From assembly GCF_013371465.1 (NCBI RefSeq), contig NZ_JABWDU010000007.1:62001-126000 (forward strand): DNA of 64,000 bases, in the 5' to 3' direction. The notes below the pieces were generated by a model. It was not told where the DNA came from and made no database searches. It saw only the letters and a program-made list of their open reading frames with translations. Shown piece by piece: positions 9,202 to 17,312 of the stretch. Position 1 is the stretch's first letter; the number at the start of each line of letters is the position of its first letter. The DNA comes from Ensifer oleiphilus (GTDB lineage Bacteria; Pseudomonadota; Alphaproteobacteria; Rhizobiales; Rhizobiaceae). A program made the translations under genes and the position numbers.

Positions 9202-10806
9202 ATGAATGAATCAGCATTTCACTACATCATCGTAGGAGCTGGATCCGCGGGCTGTGTCCTCGCAAACAGGCTGAGCGAAAATCCACGCCATAAGGTGCTA
9301 CTGATCGAAGCCGGTGGTAGCGACGCTCGCTTTTGGATCAAGGTTCCGTTGGGATATGCGAAGACGTTTGCCGACCACGCCGTGAACTGGAGTTACATGA
9401 CCCAGCCCGACCCCGGTCTGAACGGGCGGCAGGCGTATTGGCCACGTGGCCGGGTGATTGGGGGGTCAAGCTCAATTAATGCGATGGCCTATTTGCGGGG
9501 CCTACCGCATGACTTCGACGATTGGGAGCGCGCAGGTGCGACTGGTTGGAATTGGGAGATCGTGCGCAAAACATATGAAGCGCTAGAATGCCACGTCGAA
9601 GGAGCTATCCAAAAAGGGGGCGGACCCTTGGTCGTGAGCGACGTCGGTGACGGCATGCACCCTTTTGTGCAGAACTTCCTGGTTGCCGCTCGTGAAATGG
9701 GTTGGAATGTCGCCCGCAACCTGAACGGCGAGGAAGCCGAAGGGCTCATGCGCATGCGCAGCACGGTTCGGAACGGACGACGCTGGTCGGCTGCGGACGC
9801 GTTTCTTCGGCCTGCAACCAAGCGATCAAACCTGCGCGTTATCTCGCGTGCACTCGTCGAAAAGCTGATCATTCAAAATGGGCGTGCGGCCGGCGTGCAG
9901 TTCCGGTTAGGCGGCGTCCAACACATCGTGCGGGCGAATAAGGAAGTAATCCTATCAGCAGGCGCCATTAATTCGCCCCAGATTCTTCAGTTGTCAGGAA
10001 TTGGTCCGGCGGCTTTACTGCAAGCACATTGCATTCCCGTTTTGCATGATCTGCCCGAGGTCGGCAAAGGTCTGCAAGACCACCTAGCAGTTTCACAATA
10101 TTATCGCGCGACTGAGCCCACATTGAACAACATTTTGGGCAACGGTCTTGGCAGGATGTTGGCCGGAGTCCGCTACATCCTGACGCGTAAGGGACCGCTG
10201 AGTGTACCCGTAAATCAGATCAGTGGTTACGTCCGCTCATCGCCGGAATTGGAAGTTCCCGATGTGCAAGTTTACTGCAATCCGATGTCCTACATTACAC
10301 ACGCGTCAGGCGCGGTGGGCGTGGACCCTGCTCCAGGATTTCTACTATGTGTTCAACCCAGTCGCCCAACAAGCCGGGGTCAGGTAACGATTGCTTCGAC
10401 CAATCCAGAGGCCCCCCCGCTGATCCAGCCCAATTCGCTCTCTACCAATGAAGATTGCGAAACTGTGATCAAGGCCAGCCGCCTTCTGCAGCAATTGGCT
10501 CAGACCAGCGCTATACGCGCCGTGACGAAGGCGCGCCTTCAGCCCGACATCTCGACCATGGACGATGCTGCGTTATTGGAAAACTTTCGCAATCGTGCCG
10601 GAACCGTTTTCCATCCAAGTTGCACCTGCCGCATGGGCCACGATGCCAGAGATTCGGTATTGGATGCACGCTTGCGCGTTCATGGGATGGAGGGCCTTCG
10701 CGTTGTCGACGCGTCCGCCTTTCCCAATGTCACGTCCGGCAACACCAACGGTCCAACCATCATGTTGGCCACGCGAGCCGCCGAACTGATTCTACAAGAT
10801 GCGTGA
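9202..10806 (+). CDS. GMC-family FAD-dependent alcohol dehydrogenase (choline dehydrogenase-like)
   Basis: A 534-residue glucose-methanol-choline oxidoreductase. The FAD motif is G12-A-G14-S-A-G17 with the ribose-binding E36, followed by the GMC signature PRGRVIGGSSSINAM at about residues 80-95. The probable active-site pair is H471 (GTVFHPSCTCRMG) and N514 (SGNTNGP). Length is normal. Such enzymes oxidise primary or secondary alcohols to carbonyls. The choline branch is the nearest familiar relative, but absence of betB/betI-type neighbours argues against choline. It opens a set with an enolase-superfamily dehydratase, an aldehyde dehydrogenase and an MFS carrier, so a polyol or sugar alcohol is plausible. 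A GGGAGG lies 12 bases before the ATG. Confidence 0.88.
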   Translation: MNESAFHYIIVGAGSAGCVLANRLSENPRHKVLLIEAGGSDARFWIKVPLGYAKTFADHAVNWSYMTQPDPGLNGRQAYWPRGRVIGGSSSINAMAYLRGLPHDFDDWERAGATGWNWEIVRKTYEALECHVEGAIQKGGGPLVVSDVGDGMHPFVQNFLVAAREMGWNVARNLNGEEAEGLMRMRSTVRNGRRWSAADAFLRPATKRSNLRVISRALVEKLIIQNGRAAGVQFRLGGVQHIVRANKEVILSAGAINSPQILQLSGIGPAALLQAHCIPVLHDLPEVGKGLQDHLAVSQYYRATEPTLNNILGNGLGRMLAGVRYILTRKGPLSVPVNQISGYVRSSPELEVPDVQVYCNPMSYITHASGAVGVDPAPGFLLCVQPSRPTSRGQVTIASTNPEAPPLIQPNSLSTNEDCETVIKASRLLQQLAQTSAIRAVTKARLQPDISTMDDAALLENFRNRAGTVFHPSCTCRMGHDARDSVLDARLRVHGMEGLRVVDASAFPNVTSGNTNGPTIMLATRAAELILQDA

Positions 10807-10824
10807 TTGTAAGGGACTAGGTTC

Positions 10825-12033
10825 ATGAAGCTCGACCGGATAGAGACCTTTGTTGTTGCCAACCCGCCGCCGCGACATGGCGGGCGCTACTTCATCTTCG
10901 TTCGCCTGACCACCGCCTGCGGCATCAGCGGGGTGGGGGAAATCTACAACGCCACATTCGGCCCGGACCTTTGCGCGGCGATGGCCGTCGATATGTTCAC
11001 CCGGCAGTTCGAAGGCAACGATCCACACCATATCGAGCGGATCTGGCGCCGAAGCTATGGCGCCGGCTTCACGATGCGCCCCGACGTGACCGTGATGGGC
11101 GTCTTGAGCGGTCTCGAAATGGCCTGCTGGGATATCATCGGCAAGGCCGCTGACCAGCCTGTCTATCAATTGCTCGGCGGCAAGGTCCATGAGCGGTTGC
11201 GCAGCTACACCTATCTTTATCCGCCGCACGGTGACGTCTATCCAGATCCGAGCCTTCCCAACGTCTACAACGATCCGGATATCGCCGCAGAAGTCGCTGC
11301 TTGCGCCGTCGAAGAAGGCTTCACCGCCGTCAAGTTCGATCCCGCCGGCCCCTATACGATCTATGACGGTCATCAGCCGCGCATGGAGGATCTCGAGCGG
11401 TCGGAAGAATTCTGCAGACGCATCCGGCACGCCGTCGGCAACAGGGCCGACCTCCTGTTCGGCACCCATGGGCAGTTCACCGTTTCCGGCGCAAAACGAT
11501 TGGCGCGCCGGCTGGAAGCCTACGACCCGCTCTGGTTCGAGGAGCCCATTCCGCCGGAAAATCCTGCGGACATGGCCGAGGTTGCCCGCTATACCGCCAT
11601 CCCAATTGCGGCTGGCGAACGTCTGTGCACCAAGCATGAGTTCGCCCGCATGCTCGAAGCTGGTGCAGCCTCCATACTCCAAATGAATCTCGGTCGCGTT
11701 GGTGGCATCCTGGAGGCGAAGAAAATTGCCGCGATGGCCGAAACGCGATCCGCGCAGATCGCGCCGCATCTCTATTGCGGCCCCGTGGTGGCGGCCGCCA
11801 ACATCCAGATCGCGACATGCAGCCCGAACTTTCTGATACTGGAGTCGATCGGCCGCTTCGATGGCGCGTTCATGCGGTTCCTCAACGAACCGATCGTCTG
11901 GGAAAGCGGCTTCGTCATCCCGCCCACGGCTCCCGGTCTCGGGGTGACGCTGAACGACGAGGCGATCGCCGCGAGCCCCTATACGGGCACCGAACTTCAC
12001 CTCAACCTCGTCACCGAACCGGTCGCGCCGTGA
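10825..12033 (+). CDS. Mandelate racemase/muconate lactonizing enzyme family dehydratase
   Basis: A 402-residue enolase-superfamily protein. The N-terminal capping domain spans about 1-115 and the modified TIM barrel about 145-370. Visible barrel motifs are TAVKFDPAG (candidate lysine after strand 2), E239/E240 in FEEPIPPEN, E265 in AAGERLCTKHEF, and H315 in QIAPHLYCGP as a candidate general acid. At the first metal-ligand position the sequence reads LLFGTHGQF, with no Asp where mannonate-dehydratase-like members have one. Most relatives dehydrate or racemise aldonic acids. The gene sits 18 bases after the GMC gene and 26 before the aldehyde dehydrogenase, so a sugar-acid dehydratase in a short oxidative pathway is the best guess. 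Confidence 0.8.
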   Translation: MKLDRIETFVVANPPPRHGGRYFIFVRLTTACGISGVGEIYNATFGPDLCAAMAVDMFTRQFEGNDPHHIERIWRRSYGAGFTMRPDVTVMGVLSGLEMACWDIIGKAADQPVYQLLGGKVHERLRSYTYLYPPHGDVYPDPSLPNVYNDPDIAAEVAACAVEEGFTAVKFDPAGPYTIYDGHQPRMEDLERSEEFCRRIRHAVGNRADLLFGTHGQFTVSGAKRLARRLEAYDPLWFEEPIPPENPADMAEVARYTAIPIAAGERLCTKHEFARMLEAGAASILQMNLGRVGGILEAKKIAAMAETRSAQIAPHLYCGPVVAAANIQIATCSPNFLILESIGRFDGAFMRFLNEPIVWESGFVIPPTAPGLGVTLNDEAIAASPYTGTELHLNLVTEPVAP

Positions 12034-12059
12034 CTTATGCCCGAAAGGAATGAGAGGCT

Positions 12060-13490
12060 ATGAAGAACCTGGACAAATTCTACATTGATGGCGCCTGGGT
12101 CGCGCCCGTATCAGGCAACCCATTTGCCATCACAAATCCAGCCAACGGCGAAGTTGTGGGGCAGGTGATCCTGGGCGACAGCCGCGATGTCGACGCAGCA
12201 GTGGGCGTGGCGAAGCGTGCGTTCAACACCTTTTCGAAGACGAGCAAAGAAGAACGGATTGCCTTGCTGGAGCGGTTGAAGGCGGTATTCTCCTCTCGGC
12301 TGGAGGAGATGGCGCAGGCGATAAGCACGGAGATGGGCGCGCCGATCAGTATGGCGCGTGAGCAGCAGGCCTTTTGTGGCGTCGAACATATTGAGGCGTT
12401 CATCGCCGCACTCAAAGCTCAGACACAGCGCGAGATCTTGGCCAATGGCGATACGCTGATCCGTGAGCCAATCGGGGTTTGCGGGCTGATTACACCATGG
12501 AATTGGCCGATTAGCCAAATAGCGCTGAAAGTCGTACCCGCCTTTGCCACGGGGGCGACCTGCGTTCTGAAGCCGTCAGAATATGCGCCGCTTTCAGCGG
12601 CGCTGTTCGCTGATATCGTGCACGAGGCAGGTTATGCCCCGGGCGTGTTCAATCTCGTATTCGGCGACGGGCAAGAGGTAGGCCGCGCGATGTCGCGCCA
12701 TCGTGATATCGCGATGATGTCATTCACGGGATCCACACGTGCGGGCATCTCGGTCTCAAAGGACGCCGCGGATACGGTCAAGCGAGTAACGTTGGAACTG
12801 GGCGGCAAATCCCCGAACCTGGTCTTTGCCGACGCCGATTTGGAAACCCGTGCTGCGGCCTCTGTCGCCCATTGCTTCTATAATACGGGACAGTCTTGCA
12901 ACGCTCCGACGCGGATGCTGGTCGAACGTAGTGTCTACGATCGTGTTCTCGAAATCGCAAAACAAGTTGCAGAGACGCAAATGGTGGACGATCCCGCCAA
13001 ACCCGGCGACCACATTGGCCCCTTGTTCAACCAACTGCAGTTCGACCGTGTTCAGGCAATGATCAAGATGGGTATCGACGAAGGAGCGCGCCTTCTCGCT
13101 GGGGGAACCGGCAAGCCCGAAGGGCTGGAGAAGGGGTGCTTTGTCAAGCCCACAATCTTTGCCGACGTGACGAATGACATGCGGATCGCGCGCGAAGAAA
13201 TCTTCGGTCCAGTTCTGGTCATCATCCCCTTCGATACCGAAGCCGAAGCTATCGCGATCGCAAATGACAGCGATTTTGGCCTAGCGGCCTATCTGCAGAC
13301 AGGGGACATGACTAGGGCCGAGCGCGTTGCTGACGCCCTGCGCGCAGGTACCGTCACGATAAATGGGCAGGCCACCAACTATGGCTCTCCCTTTGGCGGC
13401 TACAAGCAATCGGGCAACGGGCGCGAAGGTGGGATCTTCGGACTCGAGGATTACCAGGAGCTGAAGGTTCGTAGCTCGATCCGCCTTTGA
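12060..13490 (+). CDS. NAD-dependent aldehyde dehydrogenase
   Basis: A 476-residue aldehyde dehydrogenase of normal length. The catalytic cysteine is C280 (YNTGQSCNAP) and the general base E246 (LELGGKSPN); the N-terminal ITPWNWP and the C-terminal FGGYKQSGNGREGG are also typical. The closest-looking group is the broad aldehyde dehydrogenase family that includes betaine- and vanillin-like enzymes, so the substrate cannot be told from sequence. A GAGG lies just before the ATG. In context it would oxidise the aldehyde made by the GMC enzyme, or one released after the dehydratase. Confidence 0.88.
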   Translation: MKNLDKFYIDGAWVAPVSGNPFAITNPANGEVVGQVILGDSRDVDAAVGVAKRAFNTFSKTSKEERIALLERLKAVFSSRLEEMAQAISTEMGAPISMAREQQAFCGVEHIEAFIAALKAQTQREILANGDTLIREPIGVCGLITPWNWPISQIALKVVPAFATGATCVLKPSEYAPLSAALFADIVHEAGYAPGVFNLVFGDGQEVGRAMSRHRDIAMMSFTGSTRAGISVSKDAADTVKRVTLELGGKSPNLVFADADLETRAAASVAHCFYNTGQSCNAPTRMLVERSVYDRVLEIAKQVAETQMVDDPAKPGDHIGPLFNQLQFDRVQAMIKMGIDEGARLLAGGTGKPEGLEKGCFVKPTIFADVTNDMRIAREEIFGPVLVIIPFDTEAEAIAIANDSDFGLAAYLQTGDMTRAERVADALRAGTVTINGQATNYGSPFGGYKQSGNGREGGIFGLEDYQELKVRSSIRL

Positions 13491-13584
13491 GCCCAAGTCC
13501 GCCTTCGCGGGCAAATTGGTAATTCGCCCACCTCATTAAACGCACGGTTTCAAAGCTTCAGACTCTTGGGAGGAGTCCACGACG

Positions 13585-14901
13585 ATGGCTACACTCAGTC
13601 CGGCCACAGGCATCGACAATGCGCAATCGCACCAGTCTGGCATCCAACGCTATATTCAGTTCTTCATTCTGCTCCTCGCGGCGGGGTCCATCTATCCGCT
13701 GATTTATCTGCGCCAGAACTTCGAAACGACGATTCTCGAAACCTTCAAGATATCCAGTTCTGAACTCGGCACGTATTACTCGATGCTTGGGACGATATTT
13801 CTGGTTACCTATCTGCCTAGCGGCTGGTTGGCGGACCGGGTATCGCCGCGTCTTCTCTTAACCTTCTCAATGGCGGTCACAGGCATCCTGGGTCTTTGGT
13901 ATGCCAGCATTCCAGATAAATCGGCCTTATATTGGATATTTTTGGGCTGGGGCATCTCATCTGGTCTGACCTTCTGGGCGGCGCTCCTTAAGGGCGTCAA
14001 GATGCTGGCTCGGCCCCATGAGCAGGGTCGATTCTTTGGCGGTCTGGAAGGGCTGCGCGGTCTTGTGGAAGCCATCCTGGCTACGGCCGCCGTTGCGCTA
14101 TTTAGCTATTACGTTGATGGTAAGGGCCTTTCCGCAGCAGAGACTCTGCCGTCGGTCATCATGCTCTACGTTTACAACTGCTTTGCGGTAGCGCTCTTAT
14201 GTTTCCTTTTCCTGGGCTTGAAAGACGACACCGCTGTGGAGACCGCGACGAAGACCAATCTCCTGGCTGATCTTAGGCTGCTTATGGCAGTACCCGAGCT
14301 TTGGCTTATCGCCATTATCATACTTTGTGGTTATCAGTTGTTCTGGGCGACCTATTCCTTCTCCGCTTTCCTGCAGGAAAAATACACGATGACGGCAAGC
14401 GCCGCCGCCTTTATCACGGTAGCGAAGTTGTGGATGCGTCCCATCGGTGGCTTGGGAGCTGGCTTTCTGGGCGACAAGATCGGCCGAGAAAATATATTGG
14501 CGATCACCATGACATTGAGTATTGTCGGGCTGCTGGCACTGCTGTTTCTGCCATCGACGGCTCACAGTCTCGTCTTGCTGCTTGTCGTGTTGCTGATCGG
14601 CGTGATGACATATGCCACTCGTGGCTTATATTGGTCGATCCTTGAAAGCAGCAATATCCCGACTCGGCTGACTGGGTTCGCCATCGGCATGATTTCCCTG
14701 ATCGCATATACACCTGACATTTATCTCCCTAAACTGAATGGGTACCTTGCAGATCGCTATTCGGGACTCGCAGTTTATCAAATGTACTTCGGCTTCATCG
14801 CCGCGTCGGGTATCCTTGGTCTGCTTGCCATAGGTCTTCTGAAGTCACGGACGAAAATTAGAGCGGCGGCCCAAGTCCCGACCACGGTGGCCGCGGAATA
14901 G
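13585..14901 (+). CDS. MFS transporter
   Basis: A 438-residue major facilitator with about twelve hydrophobic segments. The loop between segments 2 and 3 carries the MFS signature as GWLADRVSPR, and the matching loop in the second half reads GFLGDKIGREN. The N-terminal 25 residues are polar. The overall look resembles the anion:cation symporter/organophosphate-type permeases (UhpC/YihN-like), which import sugar acids or phosphorylated sugars, but the substrate is not determined. A GGGAGGAG lies upstream of the ATG. It follows the aldehyde dehydrogenase by 94 bases and probably imports the substrate of this gene set. Confidence 0.85.
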   Translation: MATLSPATGIDNAQSHQSGIQRYIQFFILLLAAGSIYPLIYLRQNFETTILETFKISSSELGTYYSMLGTIFLVTYLPSGWLADRVSPRLLLTFSMAVTGILGLWYASIPDKSALYWIFLGWGISSGLTFWAALLKGVKMLARPHEQGRFFGGLEGLRGLVEAILATAAVALFSYYVDGKGLSAAETLPSVIMLYVYNCFAVALLCFLFLGLKDDTAVETATKTNLLADLRLLMAVPELWLIAIIILCGYQLFWATYSFSAFLQEKYTMTASAAAFITVAKLWMRPIGGLGAGFLGDKIGRENILAITMTLSIVGLLALLFLPSTAHSLVLLLVVLLIGVMTYATRGLYWSILESSNIPTRLTGFAIGMISLIAYTPDIYLPKLNGYLADRYSGLAVYQMYFGFIAASGILGLLAIGLLKSRTKIRAAAQVPTTVAAE

Positions 14902-14990
14902 TAAGGCTGCGGGCGGAGTAAAATCTGGCTCTGCTACATGGCCGTTTTGCCTCCGCTTATACTTTCGCTTTTCGGTTTCACAAGGATCGA

Positions 14991-15896
14991 ATGCCAATGA
15001 TCTACGGCTATATCGGGCTAGGAAATCTCGGAGGGCACCTTGCTGCCAGCCTGCTCAAGGCCGGCTTCGCGGTGGTCGTGCATGATCGCCACAAACATCT
15101 TTCCGAGCGCCTCGTTGCAGAAGGGGCGACCTGGGCGGATTCTCCGGAAGAAATGGCGCGGCAGTGCGATGCTGTGATCACCTGCCTACCCTCACCATCT
15201 GTCTCCGATCAGGTTCTTAACCAGTTACTTTCCGACCTGAGACCCGGGTCGACCTGGATCGAGATGTCGACGCTGAGCCGTGATGAAATTCTTCGTCTCG
15301 CTGCTGTTGCTGCGAGGCATGGCGTGCGAGTGATGGAGCTACCAGTGACTGGGGGCGTGCATCTTGCCGCGCACGGAAAGATCACCATGCTTGCCGGCGG
15401 AGACAAGGACCTCTTTGAGACCCATTTGCCGGCGCTCGAAGCCATGGGCCACAAGATTTTCCACATGGGTACGCTTGGCAATGCTGCGATCATCAAGGTA
15501 ATCACCAACATGCTGGCCTTCATCCACTTGAAGGCATGCAGCGAAGCGCTAATGCTGGCCCGGCGCGGCGGGCTCGATCTCGGTCAGGCCTGGCACGCCA
15601 TCAAGGCTTCCTCGGGTAATTCCTTCGTCCACGAGACCGAGGGCGCGCTGATCCTCAACGGATCGTACGATGTCGCCTTCAACATTGACCTGGCGCTGAA
15701 GGATCTCGGATTTGCCATGGCGTTCGGCCGTGAATTCGGCGTCCCGCTCGACCTTGCGGGGGTCACCCAGCAAACCTACGTTGCCGCCAAGGCGGCCTAT
15801 GGCGGCAACGCCGAATCGCCGATGATCGCCAAGCTTCTGGAAGACCTGCTGAAGACCGACCTGCGCGCACCGGGCTTTCCGGCCCGGCTGGAGTGA
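14991..15896 (+). CDS. NAD(P)-dependent oxidoreductase, 3-hydroxyisobutyrate dehydrogenase family
   Basis: A 301-residue beta-hydroxyacid dehydrogenase. The Rossmann motif G9-L-G11-N-L-G14 is at the N-terminus, the substrate motif reads MELPVTGGVHLAAHG (residues about 115-129), and the catalytic lysine is K169 in GNAAIIKVITN. Family members oxidise 3-hydroxyisobutyrate, tartronate semialdehyde, 6-phosphogluconate-like or sulfo-sugar acids. Substrate is not assignable from sequence, but its place at the end of the GMC/dehydratase/ALDH/MFS set suits a sugar-acid semialdehyde. AAGGA lies seven bases before the ATG. The downstream neighbour is convergent, so it ends the transcript. Confidence 0.82.
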   Translation: MPMIYGYIGLGNLGGHLAASLLKAGFAVVVHDRHKHLSERLVAEGATWADSPEEMARQCDAVITCLPSPSVSDQVLNQLLSDLRPGSTWIEMSTLSRDEILRLAAVAARHGVRVMELPVTGGVHLAAHGKITMLAGGDKDLFETHLPALEAMGHKIFHMGTLGNAAIIKVITNMLAFIHLKACSEALMLARRGGLDLGQAWHAIKASSGNSFVHETEGALILNGSYDVAFNIDLALKDLGFAMAFGREFGVPLDLAGVTQQTYVAAKAAYGGNAESPMIAKLLEDLLKTDLRAPGFPARLE

Positions 15897-15938
15897 TGTG
15901 TGTGTGCTCGTAGGATTGCATAATGTATCAGTGGGAAC

Positions 15939-17114
15939 TCAGTGGCCGCTTGCTCCGTCGCTGAGTATTTCCATGTAGGCGCGATAGACGAACACCCGGC
16001 CCCGCCGTCGGCCCGTTACTTCTTCAACGATCCCAAGTCTTTGGAGTTGGTCTAGAGCTGCGTTGACGGTCGGCATTGTCAGTCCGCTTAGCTTCATTGC
16101 TGCCGTCGCGGTCAAATAGGGGCTTGTGCGCATGGCTTCGTGGATCTGGAGGACCGATCCCGTACGTTCAGACTCTCTTATGATCCGGTCGCGGTCGCCG
16201 TCGAATAGCCGTGCAATTTGACTGGCAGTCTCAAATGCTTGTTCCGCAGTTTCGCAGATCCCATCGAGAAAGAACTCGAGCCAAGCTTCCCAGGTGCCGT
16301 ATTCTCGGACTTCCTGCAGCAGGCGGTAGTAATCGGCCCTGCGCGATTTGAAATAGAGGCTGAGGTAGAGCAAGGGTTGTCGAAGTACGCCCGTAGCGCA
16401 AAGGAATAATGTGATCAGGAGGCGACCGAGACGACCATTGCCGTCCAGGAAGGGATGGATGGTTTCAAACTGGACGTGGATGAGCCCCGCCTTGATCAGA
16501 GGTGGAATGTCGGGCGTGTCCAGATGAACGAACCTCTCCCATTCACCGAGACAACTCATGACTTCGTTGGGAGGAGGGGGCACGAACATGGCGTTTCCTG
16601 GCCGAGTTCCGCCGATCCAATTCTGGGTCGTGCGGAATTCACCAGGGCTCTTCGTCCCACCGCGGCCGCTGTCCAGCAATCGCTGATGCATTTCCCGAAT
16701 AAGGCGCAGGGATAGTGGTAGTTCTTTCAGACGCTCGAGGCCGAACATCATGGCGTCGACGTAATTGGAGACTTCGCGAATATCGTCGACGGGCTCGCCA
16801 CCGATCGCTTCCGTTTCGAAGCGAAGCAGGTCGGAAAGCGTCGATTGGGTGCCCTCGATTTGGGATGAAAGGACCGCCTCTTTACGTACATACATGTAGA
16901 GGAACAGTTCCTTGTTCGGTAGCAACACGGAAACACCGTCGAGCCGACCGAGCGCGCGCTCGGCCGCGCTGAGACGAGTGAGCAAGCCGGTGATCGCGAG
17001 TGGCGGAACCGGGGGAAGGGGAGGCGGAACAAACGCCTTGACGCGTTCACCACTGACAGCGGTTTCCACGAAGCGGCCCAGCCGTCCGTTGTTGTTAGGG
17101 TCGTTGCTGCCCAT
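15939..17114 (-). CDS. Fic family protein with N-terminal inhibitory helix
   Basis: A 391-residue Fic-domain protein. The core motif HPFLDGNGRLGR is complete at residues 220-231, so the AMP-transferase (or other nucleotidyl- or phosphoryl-transferase) active site, with H220, should be functional. An N-terminal segment carries S83-S-Q-I-E87-G88, matching the (S/T)xxxE(G/N) inhibitory motif whose glutamate blocks productive ATP binding in class II Fic proteins. The N-terminal 100 residues form the Fic_N-like region, and the C-terminal 60 residues look like a winged helix, which suggests DNA binding or autoregulation. It is a single gene, convergent with the upstream dehydrogenase gene. The target protein is unknown. 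Confidence 0.88.
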   Translation of the reverse strand: MGSNDPNNNGRLGRFVETAVSGERVKAFVPPPLPPVPPLAITGLLTRLSAAERALGRLDGVSVLLPNKELFLYMYVRKEAVLSSQIEGTQSTLSDLLRFETEAIGGEPVDDIREVSNYVDAMMFGLERLKELPLSLRLIREMHQRLLDSGRGGTKSPGEFRTTQNWIGGTRPGNAMFVPPPPNEVMSCLGEWERFVHLDTPDIPPLIKAGLIHVQFETIHPFLDGNGRLGRLLITLFLCATGVLRQPLLYLSLYFKSRRADYYRLLQEVREYGTWEAWLEFFLDGICETAEQAFETASQIARLFDGDRDRIIRESERTGSVLQIHEAMRTSPYLTATAAMKLSGLTMPTVNAALDQLQRLGIVEEVTGRRRGRVFVYRAYMEILSDGASGH

Positions 17115-17223
17115 AGCCTTCTCGAGACGATTGTTGTGGTGGAGTTAAATAGCACGACGCTTTAATAAACGAAATGACAGCTTTGTTAATTAGCGCGCTC
17201 GCTCAATAAGCAACCGGCATGCA

Positions 17224-17251
17224 GGTGGTTCGATTCCATTCAAGAGCGCCA
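17224..17251 (+). other. tRNA 3'-end-like sequence (T arm plus acceptor and CCA)
   Basis: The bases GGTGGTTCGATTCCATT (17224-17240) can fold as a T arm with a TTCGATT loop (two of its five stem pairs are G-T). They are followed by seven bases, a discriminator and CCA (17249-17251). A partial 5' acceptor partner (GCTTTGT at 17180) pairs at five of seven positions, but no good D arm or anticodon arm can be built. I read it as a decayed tRNA, an attachment-site duplicate of a tRNA end, or chance. Confidence 0.2.
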
Positions 17252-17312
17252 AGCTCGGAGACCGCCGTAACACCGACCGCCGCGCCGGATCGCCGCTGGG
17301 AAAGCCGTGCTC

